Shown here piece after piece: positions 1 through 7,897 of a DNA stretch of 10,174 nucleotides. This stretch comes from Dimargaris cristalligena (Eukaryota; Kickxellomycota; Dimargaritomycetes; Dimargaritales; Dimargaritaceae): positions 8,304 to 18,477 of the forward strand of contig JANBQC010000565.1 in NCBI GenBank assembly GCA_027576995.1, in the 5' to 3' direction. Positions within the stretch are counted from its first letter, which is position 1. Each line of letters opens with the position of its first letter. The notes beneath the pieces were generated by a model. It was not told the origin of the DNA, searched no databases, and saw only the letters and a list, made by a program, of their open reading frames with translations. The position numbers and the translations under genes are program-made.

Positions 1-22
1 TATATATATATATATATATATA
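1..22. repeat. (TA)11 dinucleotide repeat
   Basis: The window opens with eleven uninterrupted TA units, followed by an alternating purine-pyrimidine tail (tacgtgtatatgtgtg). It is a simple microsatellite and may continue to the left of the window. No function is evident. Confidence 0.95.
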
Positions 23-82
23 CGTGTATATGTGTGGTAGGGGGGAGTTTAATGTGTCCATTAGTTTAGTAAAATTACTGGT

Positions 83-408
83 TTAGTGGGGTTTTGGGAA
101 AGCTGTGATCTCTTTAGCCTGTGGCCATGCTGGGTTAATCAGGTGATGAGCCACGATTGATATCAATGGAGTATCAACATTATCAAACGATTTTGGTTGG
201 AATTGGCAGGCAACCGTCCTTCACTCTATGCAAAAAGAAGTCGACGCGATAAACACCCTTTACATGGTGTCGGAGTAAGAGTTGGTGAAAGAGTATGACG
301 AGTAAGGGTATATCCACGTACCTCTATGGAATCCCATTCGGGAATCGTGAACTCGTGCGGGTCATTAGCGTCTTTTGCAGCTGACGAAGACGTTCGGCTG
401 GACTCCAT
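83..408 (-). CDS. possible tiny two-exon gene, unknown protein (exon 1 better supported than exon 2)
   Basis: I do not recognise this protein. An ATG at 408-406 opens 29 codons rich in Ser, Thr, Ala and acidic residues, with a segment HEFTIPEWDSIE. The frame then runs into a GTACGT splice donor at 321-316, the same donor sequence as the first intron of the neighbouring CKS1 gene. If exon 1 (408-322, phase 0) is real, the most plausible acceptor is CACAG ending at 119, preceded by a GATTAAC branch-like sequence. Exon 2 (118-83) would then encode AKEITAFPKPH and a TAA stop, giving a 40-residue protein. A pyrimidine-rich acceptor near 236 (tttttgcatag) is an alternative and would give a different C-terminus. 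An in-frame upstream ATG at 489 would add a hydrophobic stretch. The gene could be spurious, or its 3' part could lie outside the window. Confidence 0.3.
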
Positions 409-847
409 AACGCTTAAATATAGAAATATTAGGGTGAAAATGGTGTCTGGAATGGAATGGAATGGAGTGGGGGAGGAGAAGGGGGTCATACACTAAGGCA
501 ATGTGGCGCGTTTAGGCGGAAGGTGTAATGGGTATGAATTAGTAGGTAGAAGTGCTATAATAAACAAGCTAGAGTAAGTCAGTGGAGAGGGACCGCTGAT
601 GCTGCTCCGCAATGCCAGTTTACAATATCGGCCAAATGCGAATTATATTTTTTATTAAACTGGGAATGACTCAGCTCGGTTTGTGCATGGGCTCATTGTT
701 GTTAACTCTTGGCTTTTTGGAACAGCTAATCATTTGTGGTTGGCTGTAGCATAACTTTATCCTGACTATTCCGCTACCATGTTTAGAGGAGTGATGGGGA
801 AGTACGAGTGTGGGGGACGTGTGTGCAGAATCAGAGATCGTAAATGA

Positions 848-856
848 TCACGTGAC
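848..856. promoter_or_regulatory. TCACGTGAC E-box-type site
   Basis: The 8-bp palindrome TCACGTGA, followed by C, matches the CACGTG core bound by bHLH factors such as fungal Cbf1. It lies about 440 nt upstream of the putative ATG at 408 and about 250 nt beyond the stop of the acyl-CoA-synthetase-like gene. It is one of three such sites in the window; no other CACGTG was found. Confidence 0.4.
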
Positions 857-983
857 AAACCCACTTCTAAGCCACATTAGGTGAACTGGGCTGGTCTTAA
901 CGTCAGGTCAACAACTATGGACAGTTAGGTATTCTCTCATACATAATAATAACTACTTCGGCCATCTCTCCTTTAGTTTACAA

Positions 984-989
984 TTTATT
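984..989 (-). terminator. AATAAA poly(A) signal of the acyl-CoA-synthetase-like gene
   Basis: On the minus strand a perfect AATAAA lies 118 nt past the TAG stop at 1109-1107. Sequence and spacing suit a eukaryotic polyadenylation signal. The hexamer is short, so the assignment rests mainly on position. Confidence 0.45.
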
Positions 990-1106
990 GCTATTCTGAT
1001 TCGTAATGAAAGTGCTGTAAGGTAGGCTGTAATACAGGTGACCCTTGGTGAAGGGCGAACGGATTGTGAAAGGTAAAACTCGGTATATTCCGGGGTCGTT
1101 ATTCGA

Positions 1107-1143
1107 CTATTTGTAGAGGGTCTCAATAAGTTGGCGATTAAGA
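1107..1143 (-). other. terminal 37-nt exon 3 of the acyl-CoA-synthetase-like gene
   Basis: A CAG acceptor at 1146-1144 is followed by one base completing a Thr codon, then LNRQLIETLYK and TAG. The end resembles the usual family C-terminus with its aromatic residue close to the stop. Phase and similarity agree, although the exon is short. Confidence 0.8.
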
Positions 1144-3708
1144 CTGTTTGAAGATAAATCCAGGATGCATGCGAGACGGGTAAAAAAATCGCAGATCAAG
1201 TAAAAAAAAATAGGCTAGCTAGTTAGTTGGCTAGATATAATCTTCCAGTAGTAAACTCAAGTAGCGGGGAGGGGCGTGCTATAACAATGGGCGATATTTA
1301 TAAGCGGTATCGTATCCATAAGGTATTCAGTTACTTACGTCAGGTCGGGTTTGAGCATCGTGCTTTCAATACTGAGGGGATGGTTGAGGAATGTAATCGA
1401 GGCGGGGATCTCGCAATCCTGCAGACCAAAGTCCTTGGCAATTTCAACTAGGTCCTGCTGAATATGCTCGCGCATTTTCTCATTCTCAGTCACCGTCGCA
1501 AAGGCATAGGGCGTTTTGGAACTCTTGGCCCACTAACATAGATGATGCACAAAAATGGTCAAAAACATAATAATTAAAGCATGATATCAAGTTAGAAACG
1601 CTGAAATGCTGGTTAGCCGAGCCAACCATGTACATATAAAAACAACACGGGCCCTACTAAATTACTCAACCAAATACTGATTGAAGGGTACGCTAGGTCC
1701 AGATAGATGTGTTTCTACAATTGAATAAATGGCGAGCGGGGTCACCTACCTGGTACATCGCGAAATGATGTGGGAAAATAACGGCCTTCAGGGCTTCCCC
1801 ATCCTGACCGGGGAACAAGCAGATCTGGGAAACCAACCGACTGGTACGGTAAATATTTTCCAGTTCAGCCAAGGCTACGTAGCGACCCGATTGTTTCAGG
1901 GCCCGGTAAGTAACCGCTGACCCCAAGATTTTGAACGTACAGTTGGGGAGGATTTCGGCCACCCGACCGGTGGGTACCCATTGGCGGCCAGTATCAACTG
2001 GCAGAACCGCGCCGCTGTCGGTGACCTCGGCCAGAACATTGGGACCCCGGACCCGAAGCTCGCCGCGAGGGTTGTCCGCACTGGCCGGAGAGCCGTGCCC
2101 CTCGATGGTGGTGTAGGCCCCGGTATTGACCAGCTTAAGTTCATTGACCGCCAGAGGCGCGCCTACGTGTTGACCGTAGGGCTCGGTATAATCGTATATT
2201 TGGGTAGCCGTGCTAAAATCGCCGGTCCGGGCGACGCCCTGGGTGAGTATGACCTGACAGGCCAGCATACTCCGAATGAATTCCGCCGCACCCCAAGTAG
2301 CGTGTACCCCGTCGGTCTGAATGACGCGCACCAAACTGCCCAAGGAAGCCCGGAAGTGGCGGAAGTACACATAGTCCCAGAGGGAGTGGCTCACTAACCG
2401 ACCGGCCTGCACTAACTTTCGCTTCTGTTCGATACTGATCTTGCACAGGTAGCCCTCGAGAGAAGCGAAGCGGTCGATGTGGTCTTGAAAAGCGAAATAG
2501 AGGCCGTTGAAAAGCGGGGTGGCCATGTAGATATAGGTCGGCCGGGCCCGGTACGCGTCGTTGCTGACGGATTCGATCGTGGGGTAGTAGCCCAGAAGAA
2601 TACTGGCGCCCGCCTGGGCGGCCGCGTGGCAAATGGGTAGGGCCGCCGGTTCAGCCAGCGCCCCCACTACCATGTAGCGGTCCTCGGAACGCAGGCGTTC
2701 CTTGGGCGGGAACTGACTATTGAACGCGGCCACCGACACTTGGAGCTGGCGGTGGGTGCTGGCCACGCCATGCAACTGGTTTTCGTCGTCGCAGCTGTAC
2801 ATGATCTGGGCCAATTGGTCGGGTTCGGGCATTGTCAGGTCGTCAATCGAAAGGGCTACGGCGGCCGAGTCTTCGGACAGCTCCAAGTCCGAAAACTGGA
2901 TATGCTTGAATCGGGGGTCTTTGAGGGTATCAGTGAGGGTCACGAATACCCGGGTGGTTTCCTCGGGCGTTAGGGCCCCGGCGTCTCCGGAGGTCCGGAT
3001 ATCAGCGTTAGTCTTTTCTAGCGGCAGGCCGGGTACACTAACAATACGGATAATCGAAGCCGTACTGGCCACGGCGGTAACTGCAGCCATGGACGATACT
3101 TCGGGCAATACGACGGTGTCCACTTGGGCCCGTTGGAGAATGGTCGCTAGTTGGTCGGTTGACCATTGGGTATACAACGGAACCACCACGCAGCCCAGTC
3201 GCAGCAGAGCGTAATAGGTTAGTAGCCATTCCGCCGAATTGGGTAAAAGCAGGGCCACCCGGGGCGGGGAAGCAGTATCTATAGCCGGCTTTTCCCCGGG
3301 CAAGGGCAGCAACTGGGCGGCCAGGCCCCGCGTTACTCGATGCAGGCGTTCCTGGAACACCCGGTAGGGCAGGTTGACGAACTGGGTCGATTCGGAGGTG
3401 TCGCCCGGCCGCTGGGGGTCTTTATGGTGCAAAAACGCCTTATCCGGCAGAGCCGCCGCGGCCTGGGCCCAGAAGTCGACCATAGAGGTCGGAAGTTGGT
3501 GGTCCCGTTCGCCTAATAGCGGAACTCCATCGGGGGTCTGCTTGGAACGGTACACGCTACTTTCGTTGGGCTGGCGAATGGGGGCCACGTCACTTTGCTG
3601 CTGCAGCACCATGGGGTGCACATCGGCCTCGGTGGACAGCTTGAAGTAGAAGTAGGCCACGGCACTGGTGAGGGTGCCCAGGACGAGCGTGTTGTAATCC
3701 AGCGACAT
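1107..3708 (-). CDS. long-chain acyl-CoA synthetase-like protein, probable pseudoenzyme (729 aa, three exons)
   Basis: This is a homologue of long-chain acyl-CoA synthetases (ANL adenylate-forming superfamily), which normally activate fatty acids with ATP and CoA at ER, peroxisome or lipid-droplet membranes. Exons are 3708-1750, 1532-1339 and 1143-1107. Introns are 1749-1533 (GTAGGT...TAG, phase 0) and 1338-1144 (GTAAGT...CAG, phase 2), and the joined frame closes exactly with TAG. Residues about 7-23 form a hydrophobic N-terminal anchor, followed by the family-like segment SSVYRSKQTPDGVPLL (50-65). The N-terminal subdomain (about 80-200) keeps family features such as VALLLPNSAEWLL and VVVPLY; 516-527 (VGAPLAVNELKL) and 609-620 (RYVALAELENIY) are also recognisable. 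Exon 2 gives EHIQQDLVEIAKDFGL, typical of the family's C-terminal lid, and exon 3 ends NRQLIETLYK, like the usual family end. Length fits fungal family members. All catalytic motifs are replaced: the P-loop reads YSCDDENQLHGV (304-315), the YGxTE region GVARTG, the TGD motif TGR (580-582), and the terminal TLKLKR-type motif DLTLNR. The frame is open and splicing is intact, so this looks like a maintained pseudoenzyme rather than a decaying pseudogene. Confidence 0.9.
1339..1532 (-). other. exon 2 of the acyl-CoA-synthetase-like gene
   Basis: This 194-nt exon starts after a TAG acceptor (1535-1533) and ends before a GTAAGT donor at 1338. Its reading, beginning WAKSSKTPYAF and ending ESTMLKPDLT, continues the ...HHFAMYQ end of exon 1 in frame and matches the lid domain of long-chain acyl-CoA synthetases. 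An uninterrupted reading of exon 1 would instead add 18 unrelated residues (VGDPARHLFNCRNTSIWT) translated from the intron. Confidence 0.88.
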
Positions 3709-5137
3709 GGGGTCCGTTACAAGAAGGGGGTGGGAATTGGGGGGTTTATTTTGCTAACGAGGAGTATCGCTTAGGGGGGGTACTGAGTTGGGGAGGGGAG
3801 GGGAGAGTCGAAATGAAGCCAAGTTGTCGGAGACCGAGTGAAGTGTCGGAGCAAGGGATAAGAAGGGACAGGGTTGGCACGAGGAATAGAGATAGTTTAT
3901 TATAATGATATGGCTGGGGGGAAAATAACTAAGGAAGCCGATTCACCGAGTACAAGCGAGATACAGAAGTCCCGCTTTGATAGGCTCGACTTTAAAGTCG
4001 GTGCGTATAAACTACGTATAGATTACACCCTCTCTGCCTGCACTAGTGGCTTGCTGCGACCCTGACCCTGATAGCCCACCCGCCACACACCATGGCTTAG
4101 TCGACTGGTGGGTGCTTCATTCATTTACTTTTTTACTAGAGACCGCCCAGTTATTCCGAGCCAGAATAGAGTGACTAAAAAACACCTAATGCTCCTTTAA
4201 CACTGCTTATTCTCAACATAAAGGCAGGGCCAGTACCCTCCTTGTATGTGTGAGACAAAGGGTATACTAGTTCGTTGGTGGCAGATAAAACCCCCTCAGG
4301 CCCTGCCCAGCCAGCGACAAGCAATTTAAGTCGCCTATGCTTGATAGTGATTCCATGGCCAAAGCCAAAAAATATTAAATATGTATTGTTTTGCCCGTTC
4401 CTGTGATATCCAAACCCTCAAATGACGTGGGCCGGACTATGGATATCTGGAACGTGGGCAGGGTAAGTCATTACCAATGGTTCGTCGATCCTCAGGGCTG
4501 TGACTTGCCATAGCATTGGGCGACTGGACATCTCTGATGGGCTAATCCGACATAAAAAATAAACTACCAACTCATTGAATATTCAATATATTGCAAATAC
4601 TGCTACAGATAAACGTCGCTTTTTTGGTATCAGGAATTGAACCAGACGGAGACACATGTTCTCCACAGGAATGCCAATAAATAGAAAAGGTAGGGAATCG
4701 TCCGAGTTTTATGTCACATGAATTGATTCGGAAATATCAAAGGTAAAGAACCAGAGAGAATAGGTGGATAGAGAGAAAAGAGTTCACCGGAGAAGGAGAA
4801 GACGGGGAAAGCTACAAGTGAAGGGTGTGAGAGTACGGTGTTTCATAATATCAGTATGTTCCGTAAATCAAGCATAAACAAAATAGAAAACCGAGTGATT
4901 AGGATGGGAAGTGAGCAGAGAGCGCAGGGTATGGAAGGAGGTTAAAGACATGGTTGCAGTATGTATGGGCGAATAGAAGAAGGTATGGTGAGGGTTATAT
5001 GAGGAATTGATGGTAAGAAGGTAAAGGAGATTGCCCCCCCCCAAAAAAAAAATGACTTGCCATGCCAGTCAGTATAGGAGGTGGTGAGGCCGAGAAGGGC
5101 AAGTAGAAGTAAGGAAGGATGGGGCGTGGCCGTTGCT
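3709..5137. other. intergenic region, no gene seen
   Basis: The part next to the acyl-CoA-synthetase-like ATG (about 3710-3870) is strongly pyrimidine-rich on the minus strand, as fungal leaders often are. A 14-bp palindrome CGACTTTAAAGTCG occupies 3987-4000. A 9-bp inverted pair, GGCAGGGCC (4223-4231) and GGCCCTGCC (4299-4307), flanks a short spacer. From about 4738 to 5137 the plus strand is purine-rich, and near 5035-5052 a run of C is followed by a run of A. That right part probably includes the CKS1 3' untranslated region, although I found no clear AATAAA for it. No recognisable protein or tRNA was found. Confidence 0.55.
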
Positions 5138-6069
5138 CTAGAGCTTCTTCTTGTACTTGAGTTCGTAGTCCTTTTCACGGCGAAACAATAGAATATGGGG
5201 CTCCGGCGCTGTTGTTGTTGTTATTATAATAATAGGAGTGAAATAGAAACAAAGGAGGTGGGAAAAAGAGGCGAGTGGTGGTTAGTCGGGCAAAAAGGAA
5301 CTCTCTCCCCTTCCGGAAATGCCCCGATGGGGAAAAGGAAAAATAGGTTGGGGAGACCCATGACGGGACTTAGTGATTGCTAGAAGCGTGAGCCTTGACC
5401 TACCGTGTATCATGTAATGATTCCAGCCCGGTGACTGTTGTACGCCGAGGGCGCGCCATTCCTGTTCCGACATTAGTTTTCCTGGGAGATACTTAACCAA
5501 CTGCTTCGGCAGAGTAACGTGTCTAGAAAGGGGATATAATTGCATTATGGGGGAAATTATAGAAAAGAGGGTTTAGGTAGGCATTACGGGTGCATCGAGG
5601 TCCGTTTTGTTTAGCTGAGCAAGATACGATCCAAGATAAAGAAAACATGTCTCGATGGGGTCCTCGAAACCTACCTGTATTCATATTCGACGTCTAATGC
5701 CCGTTGTTATCGGGAGCATGACGGGATAGGTTCGTATTGATATGGAATCGAATATAGTATATAATAGTAGGAAGATTAATACATGGGCCGTCGAATAAGA
5801 CGACATGGATGATAAGGAAGGAATACCTGATTGGCTGGTAGATAGATATGAGGGTGTCGGAGAGAAAGGGAAAGCGGAACACGAAAGAATGAGCGTAGCG
5901 ACCATCCGCCCCGCTGGCCCCGTTGGACGGGGCTGGCAGGCTTCTCCCCTATAAAGAGACGGGACCGTAACGTACCATTGTACCTCTCCGAATAGTAAAT
6001 GCTACTGGCATAAGTCTTGATGTCATCCGCGCGTTGGTCAGCGTCTGGCTTGCGACTACCGTTCAACAT
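5138..6069 (-). CDS. CKS1: Cks1 cyclin-dependent kinase regulatory subunit (100 aa, four exons)
   Basis: Cks1/Suc1 proteins bind Cdk1-cyclin complexes and dock phosphorylated threonines, promoting multisite phosphorylation in cell-cycle control; they act in nucleus and cytoplasm. Exons are 6069-5976, 5693-5675, 5522-5404 and 5208-5138. The introns start with GTACGT, GTAGGT and GTAGGT and end with TAG, TAG and CAG, and all phases close to a TAG stop. Diagnostic segments are [10 protein letters not shown] (22-31), VEYEYRHVTLPK (33-44), [15 protein letters not shown] (54-68), [19 protein letters not shown] (70-88) and a basic tail ending KYKKKL. The anion-pocket residues correspond to Arg29 (Lys in human CKS1), Arg38, Ser68, Trp71 and Arg88. 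The hinge reads HAPEPH, as in budding yeast, where human has HEPEPH. The ATG at 6069 has an excellent context (CCACCATG). The frame stays open upstream to an ATG at 6354, but the added 95 residues have no Cks similarity and are probably leader. Identity is very secure; the N-terminal 20 residues are less so. Confidence 0.96.
5675..5693 (-). other. CKS1: 19-nt micro-exon of CKS1
   Basis: The sequence ACGTCGAATATGAATACAG lies between a TAG acceptor (5696-5694) and a GTAGGT donor (5674-5669). It supplies five whole codons (VEYEY) and parts of two split ones: Asp32 (G|AC) and the phosphate-binding Arg38 (AG|A). Without it the Cks core would lack the strand before RHVxLPK, so the exon is required by homology as well as by reading phase. 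Confidence 0.92.
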
Positions 6070-6962
6070 GGTGGTGGTATCGGAATATATAGCAGTATGA
6101 AAGCGACTGCGGTTGGGCAGAAAGTGAAAAAGGGACCGATCAACTTGGGGATGGTACCGAGGGATGATCAATGCGCGTAGCAAAAGAAGTAATAAAAATA
6201 GAAAACGGGACAATCTGAACTGGGGAACGCGGTGGATCGGAAAGACGGGGAGTGTAGTAGTTGACGGTGGTGGGTAGGACGGGGTGACACGAGTTTTATA
6301 GAAGTCCCACTCAACAAGACGAGCTGGTAGAGGAAAAACCAACCAAGGAGTCAAAGGAATGAAGCAATGGTATACAAGGGAACATAAAGCAATGCCATAT
6401 AGAGCAGATAAGCACGAAGATACGCATATATATTCCTAGGGCTAGCATATATCCTCTTCCCATGCTCACGCATACACCCACCCTGGCCATAGCCATAGCA
6501 AGGATCGGTCAAGCCATCATCCCAACAGTTATCCGATAGTAGTGTCCACGCAGTGGGCGGGGTGAGCTCACTAACCCCGTACTAGACTGAAGATAATGTC
6601 CGTCCCCATCCACTCAGTCCACCGCTGCAGTCCTTTAATAAGGGACCATGATGGCCTGACCCCCCCCCATTTCCCCTAAGCATCGAATATTGGACATTGA
6701 ATATCAAATGTAACTAATTGCCCGGACCACTTTTCCAGAGCGGGCCGCCAATAAATGGTAAACACCCTTCGAAAATCAAAACAGACTCGCGCTTCTAAAT
6801 AAGGTATGCCGTTTTGCTCAGCCTATCACGCCCCTCTTCAACCCATTTGGTGGCCCTGAAAATGGTAGTACCACAGACAGAGTCAACCAATATGGAGAAT
6901 ATGCACCACATACACCAGTTGTGGAAAGGAATGGATGGGCATGTCGAAGCCCACCTATATTA

Positions 6963-6971
6963 TCACGTGAC
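6963..6971. promoter_or_regulatory. TCACGTGAC E-box-type site
   Basis: The site TCACGTGAC followed by TA repeats the 11-base sequence found in the eL20 upstream region at 9412-9422. It lies about 890 nt upstream of the CKS1 ATG and about 930 nt beyond the eL20 stop, so its target gene, if any, is unclear. Confidence 0.35.
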
Positions 6972-7778
6972 TAAATGTGGCCCAGTCTTCAGCCGCTCCA
7001 TTCCAAAAGGAGTAATAAAGCTCTCTCCATGAGAGGTGTAATAATGGCTTCAGGGGGTGTGAGGAAAACACACATCTATTCCCAGGTAGATATATAATAA
7101 TCGTTAGTTTAGTCACGCTAGACTTCTGCACCCATTCAGCCAATACCTTTCTACCACACAATAGCATCAAAAGGTCTTGTAAGGTGTAATCCTATATAGG
7201 GGCCTGGTCGGCATAGACCAACCCATTAGCGCACCCTGGGAATATGTATCGCCGGTGTTTTAAATCCCCAATACAGCCGAGTGCTGCCCAACAATACATT
7301 TAATTAAAAGGCCTGAACCACAGGTACATGTGTGGTGGGTCAAAAAGTACAGTGCTCGTCCTTTAGTGAGTTTCAATACCTCACCGATGGCACCTATTGT
7401 AAAATTAGTTTTTGGCTCGCAAGGCAATCGACTAACTGTTTATGAACAATTCGACCACACCTGTCACGCGCCAGCAAAGGCACTGTCACTAGTAACACAA
7501 TTGCCCATAACAGATACTCGATGCATTTGGAATTACAGCGCGAATGTTTAAACAGGTATCGCTTTTATCACAGTACTAAATTGCCAGGACGAACAAGATT
7601 AATCATTTCGCCGACGCGATTGAGCATATCCCCTCTCCTCTGTAACATCAAAGCGAGCTTTATCTCCGCAAAGTCCACCCCCGCCGCCACAACAAGATAA
7701 CATTCTCAGAGATTCAGTCCACGAGAAAATTAAATATATATATATTAGTAAAAGAACAATCCCTTGGTCAAAGACGAT

Positions 7779-7784
7779 TTTATT
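7779..7784 (-). terminator. AATAAA poly(A) signal of the eL20 gene
   Basis: The minus strand reads CACAATAAAATCG, 114 nt past the eL20 TAA stop. This is almost the same spacing as the AATAAA of the acyl-CoA-synthetase-like gene (118 nt), which strengthens both calls. Confidence 0.5.
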
Positions 7785-7897
7785 GTGGACATAAGAAAAC
7801 AAGCGGTTTGAAGTAGGTGGTGGTACGTGAGTCAACGACAACCGCCTTCAAGGGATAAATGACATGGGTGAGAAGTAGTCCAGTAATTTGACAGCAA

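Larger units (their letters stand above)
409..1106. other. intergenic region, no gene seen
   Basis: No frame here shows a recognisable protein and no tRNA-like A and B boxes were found. It contains a TCACGTGAC box at 848-856 and, on the minus strand, an AATAAA hexamer at 989-984 that suits the upstream gene ending at 1107. Composition is AT-rich compared with the GC-rich coding region of the acyl-CoA-synthetase-like gene. Confidence 0.6.
6070..7897. other. long intergenic region, no gene seen
   Basis: This 1.8-kb stretch carries only short frames without recognisable protein motifs. Its left end (about 6110-6300) is pyrimidine-rich on the minus strand and is probably the CKS1 leader and promoter. 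A TCACGTGAC box sits at 6963-6971. A C9 run begins at about 6660, and a short TA-rich stretch lies near 7733-7746. The right end contains the eL20 3' region, with AATAAA at 7784-7779 on the minus strand. The part at 7599-7841 encodes a Gly-rich fragment on the minus strand that has no convincing gene context. Confidence 0.55.

Noticed and set aside
1981..3649. Several long open frames antisense or out of frame to the acyl-CoA-synthetase-like gene (for example 1981-2397, 2720-3214 and 3374-3649 on the plus strand, 2213-2632 on the minus strand)
   Set aside because: They arise from the GC-rich coding sequence, show no domain that I recognise and overlap a gene supported by homology over its full length.
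4423..4470. Plus-strand ATG followed by 14 codons and a GTAAGT donor
   Set aside because: The frame is too short, shows no similarity, and has no matching downstream exon with coding character.
4618..4650. Minus-strand GGTTCAATTCC resembling a tRNA B box
   Set aside because: The T stem has a mismatch, no D arm or A box lies at the right distance, and no acceptor stem can be paired.
6814..7551. Plus-strand frames 6814-7032 and 7330-7551
   Set aside because: Both are short, of random-like composition, with no splice partners or conserved motifs.
7599..7841. Minus-strand frame with the segment CCGGGGGLCGDK
   Set aside because: The Gly run comes from low-complexity DNA, there is no family match, and the frame begins in the probable 3' untranslated region of eL20.
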